Source of the DNA: Pseudomonadota bacterium | GTDB lineage: Bacteria > Pseudomonadota > Gammaproteobacteria > Steroidobacterales > Steroidobacteraceae | Reading direction: 5' to 3' | NCBI GenBank assembly: GCA_023423935.1 | Contig: JAFAEQ010000029.1 | Location: forward strand, 124,001 to 188,000 | Length of the DNA stretch: 64,000 bases | Part shown: one piece after another, positions 42,328 to 51,534 of the stretch | Layout: every line of letters starts with the position of its first letter | How positions within the stretch are numbered: the first letter of the stretch is position 1 | Notes under the pieces: generated by a model | The model's database searches: none | What the model was told of the DNA's origin: nothing | The model's input: the letters and a program-made list of their open reading frames with translations, nothing else | Position numbers and translations under genes: made by a program

Positions 42328-42885
42328 TCAGCCCACTCCAGGATCCGCATATTCCTCAAAAATGTCTCGAAGTCTGTTACGCAGATGTAAAACGGCTGCG
42401 TGCTTGCGGGCGAGCAACGTATTGATGCCGACTCCGCTGTCCTCGGACATTTGCCTGAAACTCACCCCGTCGATCTCATGCGCGAGGAACACGTCGCGCT
42501 GAGCCGCGGGCAATTCATCGAGTGCCACGAAAATCTGTTCCAGCATGACCTGCCGCGCAAACGCTGCTTCAGGCCCTGCATCCGCGTCGGGCAGCCATTG
42601 TTCGAGCGTTGGCTCTTCGTCTTCGCCATGACTGGGCAACGACACCTCGCGTCCCGATCGCCGGAAGCGATCCGTGATGCGATTGCGAGCAACGCGAAAC
42701 AACCATGCGCCGACCTGTTCGATCGGCTTCATGAGGCGATAAGCCTCAATGAGCTCGGAGAACACGTCTTGTAAAATATCGTCTGTGTCGCGCTCATCCA
42801 TCACATAGCGCCGGATGAACTGGCGCAGCCGCGGCCGCTCACGAGTCACATCGGCGACGATGCGTTCGTTCTGCTCGCTGGTCAT
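42328..42885 (-). CDS. ECF-type RNA polymerase sigma factor
   Basis: The 185-residue sigma-70 relative has region 2 (RYVMDERDTDDILQDVFSEL, IEQVGAWLFRVARNRITD) and region 4 (LDELPAAQRDVFLAHEIDGV, SFRQMSEDSGVGINTLLARK). No region 3 is present, as expected for ECF factors. I chose the ATG at 42885; starts at 42903 and 42912 would add 6 or 9 residues. The gene is followed at once by a small His-rich membrane protein gene. There is no recognisable zinc-binding anti-sigma factor in the window. Confidence 0.88.
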   Translation of the reverse strand: MTSEQNERIVADVTRERPRLRQFIRRYVMDERDTDDILQDVFSELIEAYRLMKPIEQVGAWLFRVARNRITDRFRRSGREVSLPSHGEDEEPTLEQWLPDADAGPEAAFARQVMLEQIFVALDELPAAQRDVFLAHEIDGVSFRQMSEDSGVGINTLLARKHAAVLHLRNRLRDIFEEYADPGVG

Positions 42886-43127
42886 GGGCGCTGACTGGAC
42901 CATCGTGGCCATGCATTGAAGACGGTTGGCCCCGCGCTTTATTGACACTTCCGGCCAGAATTTTCCCGGTGCGCCGCAGATCGGCAATTTCGGTCAAATG
43001 GAGCGTGGGGGGACGACGCTATATAAGCACGTGGCCGATGCGGGCGGACCGCCATTGGCCGGCACTCAAGCGCTGTTGGCCGCTCTCCTGCAGGGTGTCA
43101 GTCAGTCGTCAATAATTCGGAGCCGTC

Positions 43128-43976
43128 GTGACGCCGATCGAAAAGGCACTGTGGTACATCGAAAGTCACTCGAGCGCGTCGCTCACTCTCGAAGCGATCG
43201 CCAACTGTGCCGGTGTATCGCGCTTCCATCTGCTACGGGCCTTCGGCGCCGCGACCGGTCAGTCGATCATGCGGTACGTACGTAACCTGCGGCTCAGCGA
43301 TGCCGCGCGACGTTTGGCGCAAGGAAGCGACGACATCCTGTCCGTTGCGATCGAGGCGGGTTACTCCTCGCACGAGGCATTCACTCGAGCCTTCCGCGAG
43401 TCGCTCGGCGTCACGCCCGAGAGCGTTCGCAAGCAGCGGCATGTCGACAATCTTCAACTCCAGGAGCGACTCACCATGAATACGCTGCCCTCCCTCGAAC
43501 TCTCACCGCCGCGTTTCGTAGACGGCAAGGTGTTGTTGCTCGCCGGTCTCGCCGAGCGCTACAGCACAGAGACCTGCGGCCCGAACATTCCGGGTCAATG
43601 GCAACGATTCGCCCCTTACCTCGGCCATATCTCAGGCCAGGTCGGACACGCGGCCTACGGCGTCTGCTACAACTTCGATGACGGCGGCAACATGGATTAC
43701 CTATGCGCGGTCGAAGTACGCGAGTTCTCCGATCTGCCGCCGGCCTTCTCGCGATTGCGCATCACACCGCAGCGCTACGCGGTCTTCTTTCATGCCGAGC
43801 ACGTCTCGGCCATCCGCAGCACCTGGAACGCCATCTGGAATGACTGGCTGCCGCGTTCCGGGTACGAACTGGCCGACGCACCTTTCTATGAGCGCTATGA
43901 CGAGCGATTCGATGCGATGAGCGGCAACGGCGGCGTGGAGTTGTGGGTACCGCTCACGAAGAAGCGCGCGGACTAG
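43128..43976 (+). CDS. AraC-family regulator with GyrI-like effector domain
   Basis: This 282-residue regulator has an N-terminal AraC-type DNA-binding domain (LEAIANCAGVSRFHLLRAFG, DILSVAIEAGYSSHEAFTRA, FRESLGVTPESVRKQ) and a C-terminal GyrI-like/SOUL-type effector domain (about 125-282), an arrangement shared with Rob and SoxS-like drug responders. The start is a GTG at 43128. Such proteins bind hydrophobic ligands or drugs. No efflux gene is adjacent and the target is unknown. Confidence 0.88.
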   Translation: MTPIEKALWYIESHSSASLTLEAIANCAGVSRFHLLRAFGAATGQSIMRYVRNLRLSDAARRLAQGSDDILSVAIEAGYSSHEAFTRAFRESLGVTPESVRKQRHVDNLQLQERLTMNTLPSLELSPPRFVDGKVLLLAGLAERYSTETCGPNIPGQWQRFAPYLGHISGQVGHAAYGVCYNFDDGGNMDYLCAVEVREFSDLPPAFSRLRITPQRYAVFFHAEHVSAIRSTWNAIWNDWLPRSGYELADAPFYERYDERFDAMSGNGGVELWVPLTKKRAD

Positions 43977-44275
43977 TGACCTGTAACAGCCGATTCAGTA
44001 TTGATGTCACCCCGGCGTAGGCCATTAAGGGGTCACCCCGGCGAAGGCCCCAAGGGGTCACCCCGGCGTAGGCCGGGGCCCAGGCCCGTGACCAACGCGA
44101 ATCCCACACGAGAATCCCGGCCTTCGCCGGGCCTTCGCCGGGATGACGACCAAAGCAACACTCTCGAATCAGTCGCTACAGTCCACAGCACGCGGGCTGT
44201 GACTGTGTGTGTACTCAAAAAATGCACACATAAGACCGCGAGACGCTCGTGCGTCTCGCCACCCGCTACAGACCT
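43977..44275. repeat. GTCACCCCGGCG-type palindromic repeats
   Basis: This 299-bp gap has three tandem units beginning GTCACCCCGGCG[T/A]AGGCC (44006, 44031 and 44057, approximately). They are followed by an inverted partner, CCCGGCCTTCGCCGG...GGGATGACGACC, near 44116-44150. CCCCGGC-GTAG-GCCGGGG forms a strong stem at 44061-44078. The GTCA...TGAC outer ends mark it as a dispersed palindromic repeat related in design to 56526-56903. It probably also acts as a terminator for the two flanking convergent genes. Confidence 0.7.
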
Positions 44276-44767
44276 TCAGTCACGCCGTGCGTGGATGCAT
44301 TCGATCGTGCCGCTGTAGTTCGTGTTGAAGCGCGAGATGGCCTGCTCGCACACTGCATCGCCTTCATCCGCGGTCAGCCCGAAGATCACCATGCGACCAT
44401 CGCGCTCCGTCTTATGACCGCGCGTGAAACTGATGTAGGTCGAGTGAATGGGCGTATCGTCGAAGAGCCGCTGATACCGCGGCTCGAGCTCCGCCTTGCA
44501 TTGCATGGTCCGCTGCACGCATTCGCTGCAGCCCTCGATCACCTTGCCCCACACGCGCTCGGACCGCTGATCGCAGTCGCGCTGATCCGCCATCTTGCCG
44601 AAGAGCGCAAACTGCAGATCCCGGCCGCCGACGTGCATGTCGATGCGCACTTCCGCGTACACCGGGTTCTCGATGATCTCCGGTACCGCATCTTCACCCC
44701 CGCTGAAGCGCTGATATCCGAAATACGCCGCTGCGCCGAACACCAGCAGAATCACGATCGCCTTCAT
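44276..44767 (-). CDS. Membrane-anchored hypothetical protein with six cysteines
   Basis: The 163-residue protein has one N-terminal hydrophobic segment (AIVILLVFGAAAYFGYQRF) and a soluble domain that should face the periplasm. That domain contains a Cys cluster (DQRDCDQRSE, GCSECVQRTMQC) and two late Cys (VCEQA, ECIHARRD), possibly disulfide-bonded. It also has a conserved-looking THSTYISFTRG-type stretch (IHSTYISFTRGHKTERDGR). I do not recognise the family. It lies alone between repeats and the DedA gene. Confidence 0.65.
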   Translation of the reverse strand: MKAIVILLVFGAAAYFGYQRFSGGEDAVPEIIENPVYAEVRIDMHVGGRDLQFALFGKMADQRDCDQRSERVWGKVIEGCSECVQRTMQCKAELEPRYQRLFDDTPIHSTYISFTRGHKTERDGRMVIFGLTADEGDAVCEQAISRFNTNYSGTIECIHARRD

Positions 44768-44877
44768 TGTTTGCTCCCTGCCTGAAGTGTTGTCGTTATT
44801 TGCAACTGTGCATGCACGACCTGAGTCGCGCCCGCACGCATTTCACACCTTGCGATTCGCGCTGTTTCCCTTCTGTT

Positions 44878-45837
44878 CTATGGGGTCACTTCATCTCTGG
44901 CAGAGATTCGATCACGCTCGTGTTGCAGATCGACAGGCAGGCCTCGTGCGCGCCATGCATCCAGACCGCCGGCGAGCGGTCGGACTCTCTTGAACCCGCG
45001 CTCCCTGAGTCTCTTCGCCACCGTCGCGGCGCTGGCATCGTTCGGGCAGTCGCAATACACGATCACTTCATCGTCGCGATCCGCTGACAACTCGGACAGA
45101 TCGCGCACATGAATGCTCCCCGGAATCCATCCCGACTGCGCACGGCTCTCGGCGCTGCGCACATCGAGCACGACAGGCTCCGGAATCGATTGCAGCAGCT
45201 CGCGTAGCTCGTCCGTCGAGATGCGCGCCATCTGGATCTGCATGAGGAAGCGATGACGCTGCCACCATTTGTAGACCAGAAACAGAACGACGGCGCCGAT
45301 CAGAATCAGTACCGCGATATGGCCAAGGTCTTCGAGGGTGACCAGCAGCGCTTCGACAGCCTGATGGAACACCGCCCCGAGTGCGACCGCACCGGCCGCC
45401 CAGAGCGCAGCCCCGATACCGTCGTACACGAGAAAGCGCGGCCAGCTCGTACCGGCTTGACCTGCGAGCGTCGTAGAGACTGCAGCGAAACCGGGAATGT
45501 ACTTCGCGAGAATCAGCGAGGGCGCGCCCCATTTCGAATAGATGCGACGCGTCGTGCTCACACATGAATCAGGGGACATCGAGATCCGGCACATCAGTTT
45601 CAGCAACTGCGAACCGAACCGCCTGCCGCCCGCGAACCACGCGACATCCGCAATGATGGCCGCGATCGTGGCCACGAGCAGGATCGGCCACAGCGGCTGC
45701 CCCGCGTTCACCGCGAGCGAAGCCGTCACGATGATCGGCGCATACGACGGCGTCGGTAACCCACCCTGATCCAGCAACACACTGAAAAACACCACCCACA
45801 AACCGTAGAGCTGAATGATGTGGATGAGGGTGGTCAT
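44878..45837 (-). CDS. DedA family membrane protein fused to a rhodanese domain
   Basis: The 319-residue protein joins a DedA domain (residues 1 to about 200; DQGGLPTPSYAPIIVTASLA, AGGRRFGSQLLK, AKYIPGFAAVSTTLAGQAG) to a C-terminal rhodanese domain (about 215-310; EPVVLDVRSAESRAQSGWIP, active Cys in VIVYCDCPND, RPLAGGLDAWRARG). DedA proteins transport undecaprenyl phosphate or other lipids. Rhodanese domains transfer sulfur. Fusions of this kind occur in several proteobacteria, with unknown combined function. I chose the ATG at 45837 over a start ten codons upstream. Confidence 0.88.
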   Translation of the reverse strand: MTTLIHIIQLYGLWVVFFSVLLDQGGLPTPSYAPIIVTASLAVNAGQPLWPILLVATIAAIIADVAWFAGGRRFGSQLLKLMCRISMSPDSCVSTTRRIYSKWGAPSLILAKYIPGFAAVSTTLAGQAGTSWPRFLVYDGIGAALWAAGAVALGAVFHQAVEALLVTLEDLGHIAVLILIGAVVLFLVYKWWQRHRFLMQIQMARISTDELRELLQSIPEPVVLDVRSAESRAQSGWIPGSIHVRDLSELSADRDDEVIVYCDCPNDASAATVAKRLRERGFKRVRPLAGGLDAWRARGLPVDLQHERDRISARDEVTP

Positions 45838-45971
45838 GTAGGAAGAAGAATAATCTCCACGGGGCACACTGGGTACACCGGGCTTAGAGCAGCCGAGCGA
45901 AACATGCCGAGTCGGTGCGCTCAGATCCTTTTTCCCCGCGCACCCCGTGATCCCCGTGGAGATCTGCTGGA

Positions 45972-47297
45972 TCAGCTCTCCAGCAACGCAACTGTGCCCT
46001 GACCGCCGTCTGCGCAGATGCTGACGATCGCGCGCGAGCCGGACGGCATGGCGGCGAGTTCCTTGATCGACTGGCTCAGGATGCGCGCACCGGTGGCCGC
46101 GAAGGGGTGACCGAGCGCGACGCTGCCGCCGTTCGGATTGATGCGCTCACGTGGGAATTCGCCGAAGCGCGGCTCGATGCGGACTTTCTCTCGCAGGAAG
46201 GTTTCGTCCTCGAGCGCCTTGATGTGATAGAGCACCTGGGCGGCGAAGGCTTCGTGGATCTCCCAGAGATGGATATCCGAGTAGCGCAGATTGTGACGCG
46301 CGAGCAAGCGCGGAATCGCATACGCCGGGGCCATCAGCAACCCTTCGTGGCGAAAGTCGACCGAGGCGATCTCGTAGTCGATCAGCTTCACGCGCGGCAC
46401 GTTCGCGGGAATTTTCTCCAGGCCCTTCTGGGTGGCCACCCAGACGCTGGCAGCACCATCGGTGAGAGGTGATGCGTTACCGGCGGTGATGGTGCCGCGA
46501 CCCGTCGTTCGATCGAACGCAGGTGGCAGCTTGGCAAGCTTTTCCAGCGAGGTGTCCTTGCGCGGAATGCTGTCGTACGTGACTTCGTCGACCGGGATCA
46601 CCAGATCGCCGAAGAATCCGTTCTCCCATCCTGCGACCGCGCGCTGATGACTGAACAGCGCCCATTCGTCTTGTGCCTCGCGTGCAATGTTCCATTCCTT
46701 GGCGGTGATCTCCGAGTGCTCGCCCATGCTCTTGCCGGTTACGCGATTGGTGACGGAGGGAATGAACAGGCGCACATCGCGGAACTTGAGCCCCGCGACG
46801 TGTGAGACCTTCTGGCCGAGCGAGCGGGCACGCTGGAACTGACGCAGCCAGTCGGACAGCGACTGACCGAGGCCGAGCTGAATCCGGCTCATGCTCTCGA
46901 CGCCGCCGACCAGTCCGAGCGTGCGGCTTTCGTCATCCAACATGCCTGCCGCCTGGAAGACACCCATCATGCTGGTCGAACAGGCCATCACGGTCGAGTA
47001 CGCGACGACATCCGGCGACACGCCGGATTCCATGAGCACCTCCCGAGCGAGATTGCTCACCGTGAGATTCGGAACGACGGCACCCCAGACCATGAACTGC
47101 GGCAGCGCGCCGTTCAGCTGCGCCACCATCTTGCCCACGACGGGCGTGGACAGCGATATGGCGTCGAACTTCGCGAGAGTGCTGTCGACTTTGACGAAGG
47201 GCGTACGCACACCGGCGGCGAGCCAGATCTGGGGCGATGGACTGTTGTTCATGGATTGATGCTCTGACTTCATTGCGACGAGTCGACGATGACTCAT
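45972..47297 (-). CDS. Thiolase (acetyl-CoA C-acyltransferase, FadI-like)
   Basis: This thiolase of up to 441 residues has the acyl-accepting Cys in YSTVMACSTSMMG, the His in WEIHEAFAAQV and the second active region GGSVALGHPFAATGAR, with a late Cys in SICADGGQGTVA. It should cleave or form 3-ketoacyl-CoAs in beta-oxidation. Starts at 47297 (4-bp overlap with the reductase stop, but GGAGG abuts it), 47273 and 47252 are all possible. No partner hydratase/dehydrogenase (FadJ-like) gene is next to it; an FNR-type reductase gene lies just upstream. Confidence 0.88.
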   Translation of the reverse strand: MSHRRLVAMKSEHQSMNNSPSPQIWLAAGVRTPFVKVDSTLAKFDAISLSTPVVGKMVAQLNGALPQFMVWGAVVPNLTVSNLAREVLMESGVSPDVVAYSTVMACSTSMMGVFQAAGMLDDESRTLGLVGGVESMSRIQLGLGQSLSDWLRQFQRARSLGQKVSHVAGLKFRDVRLFIPSVTNRVTGKSMGEHSEITAKEWNIAREAQDEWALFSHQRAVAGWENGFFGDLVIPVDEVTYDSIPRKDTSLEKLAKLPPAFDRTTGRGTITAGNASPLTDGAASVWVATQKGLEKIPANVPRVKLIDYEIASVDFRHEGLLMAPAYAIPRLLARHNLRYSDIHLWEIHEAFAAQVLYHIKALEDETFLREKVRIEPRFGEFPRERINPNGGSVALGHPFAATGARILSQSIKELAAMPSGSRAIVSICADGGQGTVALLES

Positions 47298-48040
47298 CCT
47301 CCATAGCGTTCGGTACGAATCACATCCGCACTGACCGTGGCAGCGATTGCCGCCTGTGCCGCAGCCTCCACGAACCCGTCCGAACCGCAGATGTACACAC
47401 GGGCCGGAGGTGCGGGCAACCGTTGCAGCAGATCCGCGATCATCGCTGCATCGACGCGTCGATCATAGTCGAGCGGACGCGTACGCGGCGACCGGGTAGT
47501 CGTCAGCATCCAGCTGAATCCTCGCTGAGAATTCGCGAGCTGCAGCAGCTCCGAGCGGAAGATCACGTCGTCCCATGTGCGTGCCGACTGCAACAGCAAC
47601 ATCGGCACATGAGTTCCCGTCAGCTCGCGGTGCCGAACCATGCTCATCAACGGCACGACGCCCGAACCGCCACCGATCAGGAGCACAGGTCCCGGCTCGC
47701 CCGCCCACACGAAATATCCGCCAATCGGTCCGCGCAGCTCGATGACATCGCCCACCTGCGCGATGTCGTGAAAGAACGGCGACACTTCGCCCTCATCGAG
47801 ACGCTCGATCACCAGTTCGAGATCCCCTGCACTCCCCGGCGCGGACGCAATCGAATAGCTGCGCTCGGCCTGATATCCGTCCTCCGCGGTGAGTCGTACA
47901 TCCATGTGCTGTCCGGCGAGAAAACGTATTGGCGCGGGCAGCCTGAAAAAGAAGCTCTTCACCCGGCTCGTGTGCTCATGAACTGCCGTGAGCGTCGCCT
48001 GCTGCCATCGCAGACGCGGGACTTCCTGACTCGGCGTCAC
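47294..48040 (-). CDS. FNR-type oxidoreductase (FAD and NAD(P)H-binding)
   Basis: The 248-residue flavoprotein has the FAD motif RSYSIAS, the phosphate-binding GPIGGYFV, the NAD(P) start VLLIGGGSGVVPLMSMVRH and the terminal CGSDGFVEAA. It has no ferredoxin domain, so it needs a separate electron acceptor. The start is a GTG at 48040. Upstream on the same strand, 191 bp away, is a sulfite-oxidase-like molybdoenzyme gene. Pairs of such genes occur elsewhere, which suggests that the reductase passes electrons to or from it. It overlaps the thiolase gene by 4 bp. Confidence 0.85.
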   Translation of the reverse strand: MTPSQEVPRLRWQQATLTAVHEHTSRVKSFFFRLPAPIRFLAGQHMDVRLTAEDGYQAERSYSIASAPGSAGDLELVIERLDEGEVSPFFHDIAQVGDVIELRGPIGGYFVWAGEPGPVLLIGGGSGVVPLMSMVRHRELTGTHVPMLLLQSARTWDDVIFRSELLQLANSQRGFSWMLTTTRSPRTRPLDYDRRVDAAMIADLLQRLPAPPARVYICGSDGFVEAAAQAAIAATVSADVIRTERYGG

Positions 48041-48231
48041 TGCTTACGGCTCGGGAAAAATGGATAGATGCGCATCTGGAATCTCACCGGGCTTCACCGA
48101 TCCCGCTTCAGTTCGCGAGGCGGCCATCTCTTGTCATTGCGCACCCGCTGTTCTTCATTTCTCCGCTCGCAGGACGGACGCGATGGCTCCTGCTGCACAG
48201 AGCGCGAAACCCACTCCACGTACGCTCGAGC

Positions 48232-48837
48232 TCAATCCCCAGCGAAGCGCTGCTCGCGCCACGGATCGCCGTACATGTGATAGCCGCGCAATTCCCAGAA
48301 CCCTGCTTCGTCCCGCTGCGTGAACTGCAAGCCGTTCACCCATTTCGCGGACTTCCAGAAATACAGATGCGGCACGAGCAATCGCGCCGGCCCGCCATGA
48401 CTTGGCTCGAGCGGCTGTCCGTCGTAGCGCAGCGCAATGAGCGATTTACCGTCGATGAGATCCGCCACGGGCACATTCGTCGAATAGCCGCCATACGAAT
48501 GCGCGAGCGTATAGCGGGTCGGCGGCTCGAGCGAGGCAGCGGCCAGCAACGCGTCGATCGACACCCCTTCCCAGACCGTATCGAGCTTGCCCCATTTGGT
48601 GACGCAATGAATGTCGCGGGTCAGTTGCGTTTGCGGAAGCGCGTTGAACTGTTCCCAGTTCCAGCTCGCCACGGGCTTCGGCCCGACCTTCAGCGTGAAC
48701 GTCCATTGATCGAGCGGAATGTGCGGCGTCGCCGTAGCGGACAACACGGGAAATCCGTCAGTGACGGATTGACCGGGCGGAACGCGACCACTCGTGCCTT
48801 TCGGCGGACGTCTACCTGTGAAACCTCGGGTTGGCAT
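48232..48837 (-). CDS. Sulfite-oxidase-like molybdopterin-dependent oxidoreductase
   Basis: This 201-residue protein has the oxidoreductase molybdopterin-binding fold with the molybdenum-ligating Cys in RDIHCVTKWGKLDTVWEGV. It also has YTLAHSYGGYSTNVPVADL, HGGPARLLVPHLYFWKSAKW and the C-terminal GFWELRGYHMYGDPWREQRF. No signal peptide or haem domain is present, so it is likely a soluble cytosolic enzyme. Its substrate is unknown. The 191 bp between it and the FNR-type reductase contain no open frame that I can support. Confidence 0.87.
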   Translation of the reverse strand: MPTRGFTGRRPPKGTSGRVPPGQSVTDGFPVLSATATPHIPLDQWTFTLKVGPKPVASWNWEQFNALPQTQLTRDIHCVTKWGKLDTVWEGVSIDALLAAASLEPPTRYTLAHSYGGYSTNVPVADLIDGKSLIALRYDGQPLEPSHGGPARLLVPHLYFWKSAKWVNGLQFTQRDEAGFWELRGYHMYGDPWREQRFAGD

Positions 48838-48916
48838 CGGACCTCGAAGATCGGCCGCAAGGACCGCAAAAAAGAAACAGATTAATCTGCAGAGTCTGTA
48901 CAGGCCTATGAGTCTT

Positions 48917-50650
48917 TCATGCGGTCTTTGCGGCGCTCTCTGCTTCCCGGTTCACGTGCAGTGACGCGAGCTCGGGTAGCACGCGATGCACGAACTGGAT
49001 GCAGATCGAGCCTTCGCCGACCGCAGATGCGACGCGCTTTACGCTGCCCGAACGCACATCGCCCACCGCGAACACGCCAGGCAACGAAGTCTCCGCCAGG
49101 TACGGCGCGCGGGCGAGCGGCCACTCGGCTTGCTCGAGATCCTCGTGTGACAGATCGGCGCCCGTGCGGATGAATTCTTTCGCATCCAGCTTCAGGCAAT
49201 GCTTCACCCATTGTGTGTTCGGCACGGCGCCGGTCATCAGAAACACATGACCGATATCGCGTGTCTGCCGTTCGTTGGTCGACTTGCAGAACCAGCTGAC
49301 GCGCTCCAATCGCTCATCTCCTTCGAGCGCGGTGAGCTCCGTCTGGGCGTGCAGTGTGATGTTCGGATTCTCTTCGATGCGGCGAATCAGGTAGTGCGAC
49401 ATGCTTTCGTACAGGCCCGCGGCACGAATAGCGATGTGCACATGACGACAACTGTTCGCGAGGAACACCGCAGCCTGACCCGCCGAGTTGCCGCCGCCGA
49501 CGATGATGATCTCCTCGTCCTGACACAGCTTCGCCTCGAGATGCGTCGCTGCGTAGTAGATGCCAAGGCCCATGAACTTCTGCAGATTCTCGAGTGGCAG
49601 GCTCCGGTACTGGGCGCCGCTGGCGATGATGATGCTCTTGCCGCGGATGATCCGGCCGTCGCACAGCTCGACACCATAAGGCCAGCTGTCGCAATGCAAC
49701 CGCGCCGCCTGCCACGCGACGTGCACGACCGCGCCGAACTTCTGCGACTGGACCAGTGCGCGCCCTGCGAGCGCCTGCCCGGAAATTCCAGTGGGAAAGC
49801 CCAGATAGTTTTCGATCTTGGAGCTCGAACCCGCCTGCCCGCCTGGCGCCATCACTTCCACGACGAATGCGTCCAATCCCTCGGACGCCGCGTAGACCGC
49901 AGCGGACAGCCCTGCCGGGCCCGCACCTACGACGATGACATCGCGCAGCTTCGTGAGATCCACCTGCGGATTCATGCCGAAGCATTCGACGATGTCGCGG
50001 TTGCGTGGACGGCGCAGCACTTTGTCGCGGCAGATCACGACCGGCAATTCGTCCGGCTTCACCTCGAAGCGCTCCAGCAGCTCTTTCACCGCAGGATCGC
50101 TGTCGATATCGAGCGAGGTGAAGGGAAATGCATTGCGCGTGAGGAACTCGTGCAACCGCAATGTATGTCCAGAATGGCGCGAGCCGAGCAGCATGACGTC
50201 GCTCTGCCCGCTCGCGATCAGCCCCATGCGACGCAGGATGAAGGCACGCATGAACATTTCGCTGAGCTCGGCATCCGTCTGCACGACTTTGCGCAGAGCC
50301 TCATTGTCGAGCACTAGCACGGAGCCTGCTTCGATCACGGTGATACGCGCGAATCCGCTGATACCACGCAGCGTACTGATCTCACCGGTGAAATCGCCCG
50401 GCGTCAGGAGGCTGATGCGATAGCCCCGCGCTCCTGCGGTCGACGCATCGAGCTGACCCGATAGCACCACGTAGAAATTGACGTTCGCCTGAGCGGGCTC
50501 GACGAGTATCTGTCCGACGTAGGTCTCGAGCCGACGCCCATGAGGTTCGATGCGCGCGATCTGCGCGGGCGTGAGCTTCGGAAACATCTGCGGACGACGC
50601 GAGTCGTACAGCGACCGGGCGGGACTGAGCGGTTCCAGTTCTGCACCCAT
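48917..50650 (-). CDS. cNMP-binding/thioredoxin-reductase-like FAD oxidoreductase
   Basis: The 577-residue protein has an N-terminal cyclic-nucleotide-binding-like domain (about 30-150; NVNFYVVLSGQLDAS, LLTPGDFTGEISTLRG), a thioredoxin/glutaredoxin-like segment (about 150-225) and a pyridine nucleotide-disulfide oxidoreductase module with DVIVVGAGPAGLSAAVYAAS (FAD) and EIIIVGGGNSAGQAAVFLA (NADPH). The end is GVFAVGDVRSGSVKRVASAV. The thioredoxin-reductase CxxC is absent; the equivalent stretch reads GGQAGSSSKIENYLGFP. It may be a ferredoxin/flavodoxin or other NADPH oxidoreductase gated by a ligand on the first domain. A DsbA-like gene starts just upstream, 72 bp away. Confidence 0.85.
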   Translation of the reverse strand: MGAELEPLSPARSLYDSRRPQMFPKLTPAQIARIEPHGRRLETYVGQILVEPAQANVNFYVVLSGQLDASTAGARGYRISLLTPGDFTGEISTLRGISGFARITVIEAGSVLVLDNEALRKVVQTDAELSEMFMRAFILRRMGLIASGQSDVMLLGSRHSGHTLRLHEFLTRNAFPFTSLDIDSDPAVKELLERFEVKPDELPVVICRDKVLRRPRNRDIVECFGMNPQVDLTKLRDVIVVGAGPAGLSAAVYAASEGLDAFVVEVMAPGGQAGSSSKIENYLGFPTGISGQALAGRALVQSQKFGAVVHVAWQAARLHCDSWPYGVELCDGRIIRGKSIIIASGAQYRSLPLENLQKFMGLGIYYAATHLEAKLCQDEEIIIVGGGNSAGQAAVFLANSCRHVHIAIRAAGLYESMSHYLIRRIEENPNITLHAQTELTALEGDERLERVSWFCKSTNERQTRDIGHVFLMTGAVPNTQWVKHCLKLDAKEFIRTGADLSHEDLEQAEWPLARAPYLAETSLPGVFAVGDVRSGSVKRVASAVGEGSICIQFVHRVLPELASLHVNREAESAAKTA

Positions 50651-50721
50651 GACAACTCCGAAGAAGTCAGCGGTGGATGGTGGGAGATGATGGACAGGGA
50701 ATGGCTCGAGAACCCGCCGCC

Positions 50722-51264
50722 CTATCTCCTCAGAAGCGCTTCCACGGCATCGAACAGATGCTGCATGCCGAACGAAACGTCCTGCACTCTGCCGTTCACG
50801 AAGAACGTCGGCGTGCCTCGCACCCCGCTCGCATGCGCGCTCTGCTGATGTTCGCGAATACGCTGGCGATAAACCTCATCGTCCATATCCGCAGTGAACC
50901 GAGCCATGTCCAGACCCAGACTTTCGGCATAACTCTGCAGATGCTGACGCTTCAGATGCCGCTGGTTCTCGAACAGAAGGTCGTACATCTCCCAGAACTT
51001 CCCTTGTGCGCCTGCAGCTTCAGCCGCTTCGGCCGCTTGCAACGCATGAGGATGCGGCTGCTCGATCGGAAAGTGCCGAAAGGCGATGCGCACTCGTTCA
51101 GGAAACCGCTCGAGCAGCAGCTTCACGCCCGGCGCGACCTGCTTGCAGGTCGGGCATTCGAAATCACCGTATTCGAGCACCGTGACGGGCGCGTGATCGG
51201 CACCCAGCGTGTGATCCTGAGGACCCACAGGGGGAGTCAGTTCAAGGGGGTGATGCTGGCTCAT
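50722..51264 (-). CDS. DsbA-like thioredoxin-fold protein (Thioredoxin_4 type)
   Basis: This 180-residue protein has the thiol motif CPTC in EYGDFECPTCKQVAPG and the cis-Pro region GVRGTPTFFVNGR, placing it in the DsbA/NhaA-C-terminal-like group. As started at the ATG at 51264 it has no signal peptide; an upstream in-frame start at 51300 would add MLGLFLASVAVP, too short to be a normal leader. It may reduce or oxidise dithiols in the cytosol. It precedes the cNMP/thioredoxin-reductase-like gene on the same strand, which suggests a redox pair. Confidence 0.85.
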   Translation of the reverse strand: MSQHHPLELTPPVGPQDHTLGADHAPVTVLEYGDFECPTCKQVAPGVKLLLERFPERVRIAFRHFPIEQPHPHALQAAEAAEAAGAQGKFWEMYDLLFENQRHLKRQHLQSYAESLGLDMARFTADMDDEVYRQRIREHQQSAHASGVRGTPTFFVNGRVQDVSFGMQHLFDAVEALLRR

Positions 51265-51534
51265 AGGCACTGCAACGGAAGCTAGGAATAACCCGAGCAT
51301 ACTAGCCCGGCGCGCACTCCTGCTTGACTATCCATGCGGTGGATTTGGGAGTACCCCCTCCGCGGGACTTGCGCAAGGCGCACAAATAGGGGCGAGGGCC
51401 TTTGTGAATTCAACGAGGCCCATGATGCACCCGTGCCCGACCTGGGGTATCGGCAAAATGACTGCGAACGTCGAGTTCAAATCCGGCGCGTACTTATGCG
51501 GCGCGCAGCGTGCTAAGTGCAGCGTCCGAATCCG

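Noticed and set aside
43977..44275. A CRISPR-like array from repeated GTCACCCCGGCG units
   Set aside because: The units are palindromic, unevenly spaced and lack unique spacers of constant length; no cas gene is near.
48041..48231. A possible small gene between the FNR-type reductase and the sulfite-oxidase-like gene, such as a DUF6510-like partner
   Set aside because: I translated the gap on both strands and found no frame with the expected Cys-x2-Cys pattern or a convincing start.
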